Shown here piece after piece: positions 1-8,517 of a stretch of DNA of 64,000 nt. Every line of letters begins with the position of its first letter. Positions within the stretch are counted from its first letter, which is position 1. The notes below the pieces were generated by a model that saw nothing but the letters and a program-made list of their open reading frames with translations, searched no databases and was not told the origin of the DNA. The position numbers and the translations under genes are program-made. Origin of the DNA: Streptomyces sp. NBC_00513 (lineage in GTDB: Bacteria > Actinomycetota > Actinomycetes > Streptomycetales > Streptomycetaceae); contig NZ_CP107845.1 in NCBI RefSeq assembly GCF_041431415.1, positions 3,472,001 to 3,536,000 of the forward strand, given 5' to 3'.

Positions 1-400
1 CGGCCTTGATCATGTCGATCACGGTGAGTCCGGCGACCGCGACCGCGGTGAGCGCTTCCATCTCGACGCCCGTGCGGTCCGTGGTCTTCACGGTGGCGAG
101 GATCTCGACGGCGTCGTCGGCGACCCTCAGGTCCACCTTCACGCCCGAGACGGCCAGCGGGTGGCAGAGCGGGATCAGGTCGGGGGTCTTCTTCGCGCCC
201 ATGATCCCGGCGATCCGCGCGGTGGCGAGGGCGTCGCCCTTCGGTACGCCCTCGCCCCGCAGCAGTTCGACGACCCGGGGGGAGACGAGGACCCGTCCGC
301 TGGCTCGCGCCGTCCGGGTGGTGACGTCCTTCGCCGACACGTCCACCATCCGGGCCGCGCCGGCCTCGTCGATGTGCGTCAGCCTGCTCTGCGTGCTCAT
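1..400 (-). CDS. moaC: Cyclic pyranopterin monophosphate synthase MoaC (3' end outside window)
   Basis: MoaC converts the MoaA product into cyclic pyranopterin monophosphate, the first stable intermediate of molybdenum cofactor synthesis, in the cytosol. The visible 133 residues begin MSTQSRLTHIDEAGAARMVD and include the family signatures KKTPDLIPLCHPL (about residues 70-82) and GVEMEALTAV (about 110-119). The protein is normally about 160 residues, so roughly 25 C-terminal residues lie beyond the left edge. The ATG at 398-400 gives the usual N-terminus. It follows moeA on the same strand after 73 nt, so galU-moeA-moaC probably form one transcript. Confidence 0.95.
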   Translation of the reverse strand, partial: MSTQSRLTHIDEAGAARMVDVSAKDVTTRTARASGRVLVSPRVVELLRGEGVPKGDALATARIAGIMGAKKTPDLIPLCHPLAVSGVKVDLRVADDAVEILATVKTTDRTGVEMEALTAVAVAGLTVIDMIKA

Positions 401-473
401 ATCTGGTGCCGCTCCCGCTCCGGGCCCCGCAAGGGCCTGTGTGGTGCAACACGCTACCCGCACCCGCGGCACC

Positions 474-1814
474 TCAGCCGAGCAGGACCACTTCCAGCTC
501 GGCCCCCGGCTCCACCGAGGTGACGTCCTCCGGTACGACGATCAGGGAGTCGGCGTGCGCCAGCGCGGCGATCAGGTGCGACCCGGATCCGCCGACCGGG
601 CTGACCGTCGCGCTCCGCGGGTCGTACGCGCCGCGCAGGAACTGCCGGCGGCCGGCCGGGGAGCCGATGGCCTTGTCGGCCTTGAGTTCGGCCCGTACCA
701 CCGGACGGCTGACGGCGGACTCCGGCAGGCCCATCAGGGTGCGGATGGCGGGGCGCACGAACAGCTCGAAGGAGACGTAAGAGGAGACCGGGTTGCCGGG
801 CAGCGCCAGCAGCGGGGTGTGGTCGGGGCCGACGGTGCCGAAGCCCTGGGGCTTGCCGGGCTGCATGGCCAGCCTGCGGAAGTCGATGCCGCCGCCGTCC
901 ACGTCGTCCTCGCCGGCGGCCACGGCGGTCAGGGCCTCCTTGACCACGTCGTACGCGCCGACGCTGACGCCGCCGGTGGTGACCAGCAGGTCGGCCCGGA
1001 CCAGCTGGTCCTCGATGGTGGAGCGCAGGGTGTCCGCGTCGTCGGCGACCGCGCCGACCCGGTAGGCGATGGCCCCGGCGTCGCGCGCGGCGGCGGCCAG
1101 CGCGAAGCTGTTGGAGTCGTAGATGGTGCCCGCGGTCAGCGGTTCGCCCGGCTGGACCAGCTCGCTGCCGGTGGACAGGACGACCACGCGGGGCCGCGGC
1201 CGCACCCGCACCGTGCCCCGTCCGATGGCGGCGAGCAGGGCGATCTGCGGCGGGCCGAGCACCGTGCCGGCGGCCAGGGCGAGGTCCCCGGCCTGTACGT
1301 CGCTGCCGCGCGAGCGGACGTGCGCCCGGGCCTCGGCGGCGCGGTGGACCCGTACCTCGCCGCCCGCGCCCTCGGGCGCGGAGCTGGCCGGGGTCATGCC
1401 GACCGCGGCACCGCCACCGGTCCCGCCGTCGGTCCACTCGACCGGTACGACGGCTTCCGCGCCGGGCGGCAGCGGGGCGCCGGTCATGATGCGGGCGGCC
1501 TGTCCGGGGCCGACCGTGGGCAGCTCACCGCTGCCGGCGGCGACGTCCCCGATGACCGTCAGCACCGCGGGGAACTCCTCGCTCGCGCCCTGGACGTCGG
1601 CCGTGCGGACGGCGTACCCGTCCATCGAGCTGTTGTCGAAGGGCGGGAGGGCGACGGGCACGGTGACGTCCTCGACCAGGACACAGCCCTGGGCGTCGAG
1701 CAGTTGGAGTTCGATGGGCTCCAGCGGCCGGACGGCGGCGAGGATGTCCGCGAGGTGCTCGTCCACCGACCACAGACGGTCGTGATCGGTGCCCTGCGGT
1801 GCGGAACTGGTCAA
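474..1814 (-). CDS. moeA: Molybdopterin molybdenumtransferase MoeA
   Basis: Inserts molybdate into adenylylated molybdopterin, the last common step of Mo-cofactor synthesis. The 446-residue product has the MoeA N-terminal region (DEHLADILAAVRPL), the motif PPFDNSSMDGYAVR (about residue 50), a central MoCF-binding domain with VVLSTGSELV and a TGGVSVGAYD loop, and a C-terminal beta-barrel ending near PEDVTSVEPGAELEVVLLG. I chose the TTG at 1814 because the frame upstream lies inside galU and a GGAGGA sits about 10 nt upstream, within the last codons of galU. The gap to the galU stop is 4 nt, which implies translational coupling. Confidence 0.93.
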   Translation of the reverse strand: MTSSAPQGTDHDRLWSVDEHLADILAAVRPLEPIELQLLDAQGCVLVEDVTVPVALPPFDNSSMDGYAVRTADVQGASEEFPAVLTVIGDVAAGSGELPTVGPGQAARIMTGAPLPPGAEAVVPVEWTDGGTGGGAAVGMTPASSAPEGAGGEVRVHRAAEARAHVRSRGSDVQAGDLALAAGTVLGPPQIALLAAIGRGTVRVRPRPRVVVLSTGSELVQPGEPLTAGTIYDSNSFALAAAARDAGAIAYRVGAVADDADTLRSTIEDQLVRADLLVTTGGVSVGAYDVVKEALTAVAAGEDDVDGGGIDFRRLAMQPGKPQGFGTVGPDHTPLLALPGNPVSSYVSFELFVRPAIRTLMGLPESAVSRPVVRAELKADKAIGSPAGRRQFLRGAYDPRSATVSPVGGSGSHLIAALAHADSLIVVPEDVTSVEPGAELEVVLLG

Positions 1815-1818
1815 GGTG

Positions 1819-2721
1819 CTACATCTCCTCCGTGACGTAACGGTGAAGCCAGGTGCGGAACTCCGGGCCCAGGTCCTCACGCTCGCACGCGAGACGGACG
1901 ATGGCCCGCAGGTAGTCCCCGCGGTCCCCGGTGTCGTAGCGGCGGCCGCGGAAGACCACGCCGTGCACCGGGCCGCCCACGCTCTCGTCGGCGGCCAGCT
2001 TCTGCAGGGCGTCGGTGAGCTGGATCTCCCCGCCGCGGCCCGGCTCGGTCTCCCGCAGTATGCCGAAGATCGCCGGGTTGAGGACATAGCGTCCGATGAC
2101 CGCGTAATTGCTGGGTGCGTCCGCCGCGTCCGGCTTCTCCACGAGTCCGGTCACCCGTACGACGTCGGGATCGTCGGTCGGCGCGACGGCGGCGCAGCCG
2201 TAGAGGTGGACGCTGGCGGGGTCGACCTCCATGAGGGCGACGACGGTGCCGCCGGTCTCGGCGTGGATGTCGACCATGCGGCGCAGCAGCGGGTCGCGGG
2301 GGTCGATGAGGTCGTCGCCGAGCAGGACGGCGAAGGGCTCGCGGCCCACGTGCGGCTCGGCGCAGAGCACGGCGTGCCCGAGTCCGCGCGGGTCGCCCTG
2401 GCGCACGTAGTGCATGGTCGCGAGGTCGCTGGACTCCTGGACCTTCTTGAGACGGTCGTCGTCACCCTTGGCGATGAGGGCCGATTCCAGCTCGTAGTTC
2501 CGGTCGAAATGGTCTTCGAGGGCGCGCTTGTTGCGTCCTGTGATCATGAGTACGTCGTCCAGGCCGGCGGAGACGGCCTCCTCGACGACGTACTGGATCG
2601 CCGGCTTGTCGACGACCGGAAGCATTTCCTTGGGGGTCGCCTTGGTTGCCGGAAGGAACCGAGTGCCGAGGCCCGCGGCCGGGATGACGGCCTTCTTGAT
2701 CACGGGGTGCGACTGAGTCAT
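1819..2721 (-). CDS. galU: UTP--glucose-1-phosphate uridylyltransferase
   Basis: Makes UDP-glucose from UTP and glucose-1-phosphate, feeding glycan, galactose and trehalose metabolism. The 300-residue protein has the nucleotidyltransferase signature AAGLGTRFLPATKATPKEM close to the N-terminus, followed by DKPAIQYVVEEA, and the sugar-binding region GRGGEIQLTDAL. The start at MTQSHPVIKK matches close homologues; an ATG three codons earlier (2730) is an alternative. It is the first gene of the minus-strand galU-moeA-moaC run and is divergent from the folate gene, with 95 bp between them. Confidence 0.95.
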   Translation of the reverse strand: MTQSHPVIKKAVIPAAGLGTRFLPATKATPKEMLPVVDKPAIQYVVEEAVSAGLDDVLMITGRNKRALEDHFDRNYELESALIAKGDDDRLKKVQESSDLATMHYVRQGDPRGLGHAVLCAEPHVGREPFAVLLGDDLIDPRDPLLRRMVDIHAETGGTVVALMEVDPASVHLYGCAAVAPTDDPDVVRVTGLVEKPDAADAPSNYAVIGRYVLNPAIFGILRETEPGRGGEIQLTDALQKLAADESVGGPVHGVVFRGRRYDTGDRGDYLRAIVRLACEREDLGPEFRTWLHRYVTEEM

Positions 2722-2816
2722 GGGCAGCACGATAGTGGGTCCTACAGAACCACCAGGACAGATTCCGACAAATAAGACCGCTTATCGGATGGTTTGAAAG
2801 GATAGTTGAGTCAGCC

Positions 2817-3449
2817 GTGGTAGAGAAGCAGTCACAGCCCTCCCGAAACCCGGCGGCCCCGGTGGCCGAGAAGGCCACTCTGCGTCGTGAACTCCTCGCC
2901 GCCCGCCGCTCCCTGTCCCCCGAGGCCCGTCGCGCGGCGGCCCTCGCGCTCTCCCGCACCGCCCTGGAACTGCCCGAACTCGCCGACGCCCGCACGGTCG
3001 CCGCGTACGTCTCCGTCGGCGGCGAGCCCGGCACGAGGGAACTGCTCGACGCGCTCCGGGCCGCCGGCAAGCGGGTCCTGCTGCCCCTGCTGCTCCCCGA
3101 CAACGACCTCGACTGGGCCGTGTACGAGGGCCCCGACAGCCTCGCCGAGGCCGCGCACCCGGGGAAGATCCGACTGCTGGAACCGGCCGGGCCGCCCCTC
3201 GGCCCGGACGCGGTCACCGGGGCCGATGCCGTCCTGCTGCCGGGGCTGGCCGTGGACCGGCGCGGCATGCGGCTCGGGCGCGGAGGAGGCTCGTACGACC
3301 GGGTGCTGGAACGGCTGGAGCGGGCCGGGGCGCGTCCCGCGCTCGTCGTGCTCCTCCACGACGAAGAGGTGGTCGCGCGGGTCCCGGAGGAACCGCACGA
3401 CCACCCCGTTCAGGCGGTGGCCACCCCGTCGGGGGTGATCCGTTTCTGA
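2817..3449 (+). CDS. 5-formyltetrahydrofolate cyclo-ligase
   Basis: ATP-dependent conversion of 5-formyl-THF to 5,10-methenyl-THF, returning stored folate to the one-carbon pool. The 210-residue protein has the family features: a basic N-terminal helix (ATLRRELLAARRSL), the central YVSVGGEPGTRELLDAL segment, LLPGLAVDRRGMRLGRGGG and the nucleotide-binding GGGSYDRVLERL, then a C-terminal HDHPVQAVATPSGV. The start is GTG at 2817 with AAAGGA about 14 nt upstream, a slightly long spacing. The gene is divergent from galU and convergent with the acylase gene, ending 11 nt from it. Confidence 0.93.
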   Translation: MVEKQSQPSRNPAAPVAEKATLRRELLAARRSLSPEARRAAALALSRTALELPELADARTVAAYVSVGGEPGTRELLDALRAAGKRVLLPLLLPDNDLDWAVYEGPDSLAEAAHPGKIRLLEPAGPPLGPDAVTGADAVLLPGLAVDRRGMRLGRGGGSYDRVLERLERAGARPALVVLLHDEEVVARVPEEPHDHPVQAVATPSGVIRF

Positions 3450-3459
3450 GCCGTGTCGC

Positions 3460-6333
3460 TTACGGCTTCAGCGTGAGCGTGTCGACCGTGGCCTTGTCGA
3501 CGGCCGCCTTGCCGAAGGGCCAGTCCAGCAGTTCGCCCTTGGCCCACAGCGTCGTCTGGTCGGTGTAGTGGGAGTGGTACGCGTGCCCCGAGGCGCCGGT
3601 CAGGTTGATCCAGCGGGACTTGTCCAGGTCGTTGAGGTTCACGACCATCCGCATCGACGGCACCCAGGTCACCCCGTAGCCGCTGGAGGCGTTCCAGCCG
3701 GTGGCGTTGACGGTGGCCTCGCCGCCGCCCAGGTTCCAGGGGCCCCGGTTCAGCAGCCACTGCAGGTAGCCCGGGCCCTCGGTGCCGATGGTCTGGTTCT
3801 TCAGCGTCAGCTGGTGCATGCGGCCCCAGCTCCAGGTGGACTGGTCCTTGCCGAGCTTGGCGGTCAGCTCCCAGCGGGCGTCCTTCATGGCGCGCGCGAA
3901 CAGCTCGTCGCGGGTCTTGGTGGCCGGCTTGTTGCGCGCGGCGGGCGCCTGCCACCAGGCCGACTTCTCGTCCTTGACCAGGCGCCGGACCACCTCGAAC
4001 CAGCGGTCGCCGCCGTCGGGCTGCGCCGAGTCGGGGCCGCGCGTACCGCACTCGCGGACCGTCTCGGCGAGGTCGTCGACCGGGCCCGTGCTCTCCGCGC
4101 GGACGTTCATGCAGCTGCCCTCGACCCGCAGCTCCTTCGGCATCTTGTCGCCGAAGGACAGCTTGAGGATGTTGCGCCAGACCGCGTTGAAGTACGCGGC
4201 CGCCGCCGAGTCGGGCTCCTGGGTGTAGTTCCAGCCGTCCAGCAGCTTCTGCGCGGAGCGCACGTCCGGGTCGGAGATCTGGATCTTGGCCAGCATCGGG
4301 GTCAGCAGCGCGGCGATCTCGCTGCTGTTGTCCATCTGCATGGTCCGCATGTCATCGGTGGAGATCTTGCCGTTGTCCTTGGTCTTCGCCTCGATGAGGT
4401 CGTTGATCCGCTGGCTGCGGGCGCCGTATCCCCAGTCGGTGGTGAGCAGGTGCGGGTACTTCCCCGCGCCGGTGCCGCTCTCGACGACCGCCTGGTTGGC
4501 GGTGACGATGTAGCCGCGGGCCGGGTTCAGGTCCCACGGCATCTCGTCCTGCGGGATGTAGCCCGCGTTGCCGTCCTTGCCGCCCTTCCAGGCGTACTTC
4601 GGGTCCCAGCCGGGAGCCGGCATGCGGCCGTCGCCCGTGGTGCGGATCGGGACGCGGCCGGGTGCCTGGTAGCCGATGTTGCCGTTGGGGCCCTTGTTGT
4701 CGGCGTAGATCAGGTTCTGCGAGGGGACCTCGAAGTCGCGCGCCGCGGCGCGGAAGCTGTTGAAGTCCTTGGCCCGGTTGATCTTGAAGACCGCGTCCAT
4801 CGACTTGCCCGGGTCCAGCGCCGTCCAGCGCAGGGCGACGGCGTAGCCGTTGCCGCGGTCGGGGGCGGAGCTCGCCACCGGGGCTCGGGTGCCGACGCCG
4901 GCGAGGTCGTCGCTGCGGTCGGAGACCAGCGGCCCGTTGTTCGTGGTGCGGACGGTGATCTTCTTCTCGCCACCGCCGGCGATCTTGATCGTCTCCTCGC
5001 GGGTGACGAAGGGGACGACCTTGTCGCCGTAGAGGTAGCCCTCGGGCTTGACCTGCTCCAGGTAGAGGTCGGTGACGTCGGCCCCGAGGTTGGTCATGCC
5101 CCAGGCGATGTCGGCGTTGTGGCCGATGACCACGCCGGGCATGCCCGAGAAGGTGTAGCCGGCGACGTCGTACTGGCACCGGGGCGAGGCCGCGCGGCAG
5201 TGCAGGCCCATCTGGTACCAGACCGAGGGCAGCTGCGGGGACAGGTGCGGGTCGTTCGCCAGCAGCGGCTTGCCGGTGGTCGTGTACTTGCCGGCGATGA
5301 CCCAGGAGTTGGATCCGATGCCGCTGCCGTTGGGGCCGAGGATGGCCGGGATCTGGTCGAGGGTCTTGGCGAGGGAGGTCAGCCCGGTGCGCAGGCCGAC
5401 GCTCGCGCCCTGGGCGGTGGCGTCGTTGGCGAGGCCGGTGGTGGTGCCCGAGTTCAGGGAGGCCTGCGAGCCGGTGCCCGCGCCGTTGCCGGAGCCGTTG
5501 GCGGAGCCACCGCCCGAGCCCGAGCCGTTGCCGGAACCGTTACCGCTGCCGTTGCCGTTGCCCGCCTGGCCCTGCGGGGCGTACTTGCCGCCCGTGACCG
5601 CGCCGCCGTCGACGATCGGCTTGTTCCGGTCGAAGGGGTACGCCGGGTAGAGCTCGTTGATCTGCTGCGGCGAGAGCTTGCCCGACATCAGCGAGCGGTC
5701 GATCTCGTCCTGCATGTTGCCGCGCAGGTCCCAGGCCATCGCCTTGAGCCAGGCCACCGAGTCGACCGGGGTCCACTGCTCGGGCGCGTAGTCGTCACTG
5801 AGCTTGAGGGCGGCGTGCTCGACGGACAGGCTCTTGCCGGACTTCCCCTTCAGGTACGCGTTGACACCGTCGGCGTAGGCCTGGAGGTACTTCTTCGTCT
5901 CCGGTGAGAGCTTGGTGTCGTACTCGGCCTGCGCGACCTGGCGCCAGCCGAGGGTGCGCAGGAAGGCGTCGGTCTCGACCTGGCCGGAGCCGAACATCTC
6001 GGAGAGCCGCCCGGACGTCATGTGACGGCGGACGTCCATCTCCCAGAAGCGGTCCTGCGCGTGGACGAATCCCTGGGCGCGGAAGAGGTCCTCGTCGCTG
6101 TCGGCGTAGAGCTGCGGGATCCCGTGCTCGTCACGCTTGACGTCGACGGTCCCGGTCAGGCCGGGGACCTTCAGGGAGCCGGTGGTCTGGGGGAAGGAGG
6201 CGCGCACGCTGTCGACGCTCCAGTAAGCCCCGTAGCCGAGGCCCGCCAAGAGCGCCAGGACCATGACGAGCACGATCAGACGTGCGCGTCGTCCCTTCTT
6301 CTTGACGGAAGGGCCGGTTTCGTTGGCGGGCAT
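3460..6333 (-). CDS. Penicillin acylase family Ntn-hydrolase, membrane-anchored or secreted
   Basis: Exported amide hydrolase of the penicillin G acylase / AHL acylase family (957 residues). A lysine/arginine-rich N-terminus (KKKGRRAR) precedes one hydrophobic segment (about 18-38), then the alpha-chain (DEHGIPQLYADSDEDLFRAQG). The autoprocessing site is GSGIGSNSWVIAGK; by analogy with penicillin acylase, Ser341 of SNSW would become the beta-chain N-terminal nucleophile. A glycine/serine/asparagine repeat (about residues 257-284) lies in the spacer before the cut, where family members carry a removable linker. Start ATG at 6333 has AAGGACAG upstream. The substrate cannot be told from sequence: penicillin, acyl-homoserine lactone or cyclic lipopeptide acyl chains are all possible. 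Confidence 0.9.
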   Translation of the reverse strand: MPANETGPSVKKKGRRARLIVLVMVLALLAGLGYGAYWSVDSVRASFPQTTGSLKVPGLTGTVDVKRDEHGIPQLYADSDEDLFRAQGFVHAQDRFWEMDVRRHMTSGRLSEMFGSGQVETDAFLRTLGWRQVAQAEYDTKLSPETKKYLQAYADGVNAYLKGKSGKSLSVEHAALKLSDDYAPEQWTPVDSVAWLKAMAWDLRGNMQDEIDRSLMSGKLSPQQINELYPAYPFDRNKPIVDGGAVTGGKYAPQGQAGNGNGSGNGSGNGSGSGGGSANGSGNGAGTGSQASLNSGTTTGLANDATAQGASVGLRTGLTSLAKTLDQIPAILGPNGSGIGSNSWVIAGKYTTTGKPLLANDPHLSPQLPSVWYQMGLHCRAASPRCQYDVAGYTFSGMPGVVIGHNADIAWGMTNLGADVTDLYLEQVKPEGYLYGDKVVPFVTREETIKIAGGGEKKITVRTTNNGPLVSDRSDDLAGVGTRAPVASSAPDRGNGYAVALRWTALDPGKSMDAVFKINRAKDFNSFRAAARDFEVPSQNLIYADNKGPNGNIGYQAPGRVPIRTTGDGRMPAPGWDPKYAWKGGKDGNAGYIPQDEMPWDLNPARGYIVTANQAVVESGTGAGKYPHLLTTDWGYGARSQRINDLIEAKTKDNGKISTDDMRTMQMDNSSEIAALLTPMLAKIQISDPDVRSAQKLLDGWNYTQEPDSAAAAYFNAVWRNILKLSFGDKMPKELRVEGSCMNVRAESTGPVDDLAETVRECGTRGPDSAQPDGGDRWFEVVRRLVKDEKSAWWQAPAARNKPATKTRDELFARAMKDARWELTAKLGKDQSTWSWGRMHQLTLKNQTIGTEGPGYLQWLLNRGPWNLGGGEATVNATGWNASSGYGVTWVPSMRMVVNLNDLDKSRWINLTGASGHAYHSHYTDQTTLWAKGELLDWPFGKAAVDKATVDTLTLKP

Positions 6334-6574
6334 CGCTGTCCTTAGAGGGGCAGGGTGGTCCTGGGAGTGCTGGGAGCAACCATAGGCGCAGGACCGGGTC
6401 CGATGATCCGCCAGGGGTCGAGCTGCTGAGGACAGGGCCGTTACGGCGATTCACAATGTGACTATCGCGTCAAGGAATCGTCAAAGATTAGGTAAGGTAA
6501 CGAAGTACTTGCCGGACGCGCCCCGGGAGGAACGATCCGTCGATCCGCGGGCGCTCTGAGGAAAGGGCCGCCCG

Positions 6575-8077
6575 CTGACTGTCCACACGCTCAATGAGCT
6601 CCTGCTGGTCTGCTCGCTCGTGCTGCTCGTCGCCGTCGCGGCGGTACGCATCTCTTCACGCAGCGGCCTCCCCAGCCTGCTCATCTACCTCGGCATAGGC
6701 ATCGCGATAGGCCAGGACGGGATCGGCAACGTCGTCTTCGACAACGCCGAACTGACCCAGGTCATCGGCTATGCCGCGCTCGTCGTGATCCTCGCCGAGG
6801 GTGGTCTGGGCACCAAGTGGAAAGAGATCAAACCGGCCTTGCCGGCCGCGATCTCACTGTCATTGGTGGGCGTCGCGATCAGCGTCGGCGTCACCGCGGC
6901 GGGGGCGCACTACCTCGTCGGGCTCGAATGGCGGCAGGCCCTCCTCATCGGCGCCGTCGTCTCCTCGACGGACGCCGCCGCCGTCTTCTCCGTACTGCGC
7001 AAGGTCCCGCTCCCCTCCCGGATCACGGGTGTGCTGGAGGCGGAGTCCGGCTTCAACGACGCCCCCGTGGTCATCCTGGTCGTCGCCTTCGCGACCGTCG
7101 GCCCCGTGGACCCCTGGTACCTGCTGATCGGGAAGATCGCACTGGAGCTGGCGATCGGCGCCGCGATCGGCCTGGCCGTCGGCTTCCTCGGCTCGTACGG
7201 ACTGCGGCACGTGGCGCTCCCCGCCTCGGGCCTCTACCCGATCGCCGTGATGGCCATCGCCATCACCGCGTACGCGGCCGGCGCCATGGCGCACGGCTCC
7301 GGCTTCCTCGCGGTGTACCTCGCCGCCATGGTGCTCGGGAACGCGAAGCTGCCGCACTGGCCGGCCACCCGCGGGTTCGCCGACGGACTCGGCTGGATCG
7401 CGCAGATCGGCATGTTCGTGCTGCTCGGCCTGCTGGTCACCCCGCACGAACTGATCCATGACTTCTGGCCGGCGGTGATCATCGGGCTGGTGCTGACGAT
7501 GGTCGCGCGCCCGCTGGAGGTCTTCGTCTCCCTCCTGCCGTTCCGCCTCCCCTGGCAGGAACAGGCCCTGATGTCGTGGGCGGGCCTGCGCGGCGCCGTG
7601 CCCATCATCCTGGCGACCATCCCCATGGTTTCCGGGATCGAGGGCAGCGATCGGGTCTTCAACATCGTCTTCGTGCTCGTCGTCGTCTACACGCTGGTCC
7701 AGGGGCCGACGCTGCCCTGGCTCGCGCGCAAGCTGAAGCTCGGGGACACCGACGAGAGCGCCGCCGACCTGGGCATCGAGTCGGCGCCGCTGGAGAAGCT
7801 GCGCGGGCACCTGCTGTCCTTCTCCATCCCGGCCGCCTCGCGGATGCACGGCGTGGAGGTCGGCGAACTGCGTCTGCCGGCGGGGGCCTCGGTGACCCTG
7901 GTGGTCCGGGACGCGAAGAGCTTCGTACCGGCGCCCTCCACCGTGCTGCGGCGCGGCGACGAGCTGCTGGTCGTGGCCACGGATCCGGTGCGTGACGCGG
8001 CGGAGGCGCGGCTGCGCGCGGTGGCGCGGGGCGGCAAGCTCGCGGGCTGGCTCGGAACGGGTGAGGGGCACGCGTGA
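6575..8077 (+). CDS. Potassium/proton antiporter, NhaP2/CvrA type
   Basis: Predicted CPA1-family cation/H+ antiporter of the inner membrane (500 residues). About 12-13 hydrophobic segments span residues 5-400, including the ion-path motif AESGFNDAPVV (about 155-165). A C-terminal TrkA-C/RCK_C-like regulatory domain (GVEVGELRLPAGASVTLVVRD onward) follows. The frame is closed by TGA at 6557. The best start is CTG at 6575, giving LTVHTLNELLLVCSLVLLV, with GAGGAAAG about 10 nt upstream; a GTG at 6620 would remove half of the first membrane segment. Potassium rather than sodium is inferred from the NhaP2-like layout. Confidence 0.88.
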   Translation: MTVHTLNELLLVCSLVLLVAVAAVRISSRSGLPSLLIYLGIGIAIGQDGIGNVVFDNAELTQVIGYAALVVILAEGGLGTKWKEIKPALPAAISLSLVGVAISVGVTAAGAHYLVGLEWRQALLIGAVVSSTDAAAVFSVLRKVPLPSRITGVLEAESGFNDAPVVILVVAFATVGPVDPWYLLIGKIALELAIGAAIGLAVGFLGSYGLRHVALPASGLYPIAVMAIAITAYAAGAMAHGSGFLAVYLAAMVLGNAKLPHWPATRGFADGLGWIAQIGMFVLLGLLVTPHELIHDFWPAVIIGLVLTMVARPLEVFVSLLPFRLPWQEQALMSWAGLRGAVPIILATIPMVSGIEGSDRVFNIVFVLVVVYTLVQGPTLPWLARKLKLGDTDESAADLGIESAPLEKLRGHLLSFSIPAASRMHGVEVGELRLPAGASVTLVVRDAKSFVPAPSTVLRRGDELLVVATDPVRDAAEARLRAVARGGKLAGWLGTGEGHA

Positions 8078-8137
8078 AGGCGACACGAGAGCGCGCGAGG
8101 GTTCGTTCGAGCGGCTCCAAAGTGAACGCTTCACGCG
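8071..8137 (+). terminator. Long-loop inverted repeat at the antiporter 3' end
   Basis: CGCGTGAAG (8071-8079, overlapping the antiporter stop) is an exact inverse of CTTCACGCG (8129-8137). The 49-nt loop is long and there is no T run, so this is only a weak terminator candidate. Confidence 0.3.
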
Positions 8138-8159
8138 AGGCCGACGTTAGAGCGACGTT

Positions 8160-8517
8160 CTAATTCGGCCATTTTCGGGGGAGTATGCCCCGCCAAATCC
8201 CCATATTCACGGGTTCTGGAATGCGAAGTTCCAGTTAATCCCAGGTGGAGGCACCACCTGTCGTCGTAATCACAGGGCGTGATAGGGAATGTCCCTGTAC
8301 GATGAAGGCACACCACATCGAACCAACTCTGCCTGACGCAGAGCTGGCGCGACCGCAAAGCGGCCGTGGCACCCTCCCGCAGTGGGCGCCCAGGTATCAC
8401 TCGGTTCTGCGCAAGAGGACAGCTCTCGGGGCTCCCACATGTACGGGTGCGATCGCTCACAAGGTGATGCATCGTCCGCAGTCGGGGAGTTCTACCAGGC
8501 AGCGGAAAGGCCAGGCC
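8160..8517 (+). promoter_or_regulatory. Long hairpin-rich leader upstream of the MFS gene
   Basis: The 358 nt between the antiporter and the exporter hold no plausible gene but several short perfect stems: CTGGAA/TTCCAG (8216-8234), CAGGTGG/CCACCTG (8242-8260, 5-nt loop), CTCTGC/GCAGAG (8327-8343) and CCGC/GCGG (8353-8363). ACAGGG and CCCTGT near 8265-8298 can also pair. The order of stems suggests a structured 5' UTR or attenuator. I recognise no named riboswitch core (no TPP, cobalamin, FMN or SAM consensus). The promoter itself could not be placed. Confidence 0.4.

Noticed and set aside
8216..8363. Assignment of the leader hairpins to a named riboswitch class
   Set aside because: None of the consensus cores I know (TPP, cobalamin, FMN, SAM, glycine) can be found, so I keep it as an unassigned structure.
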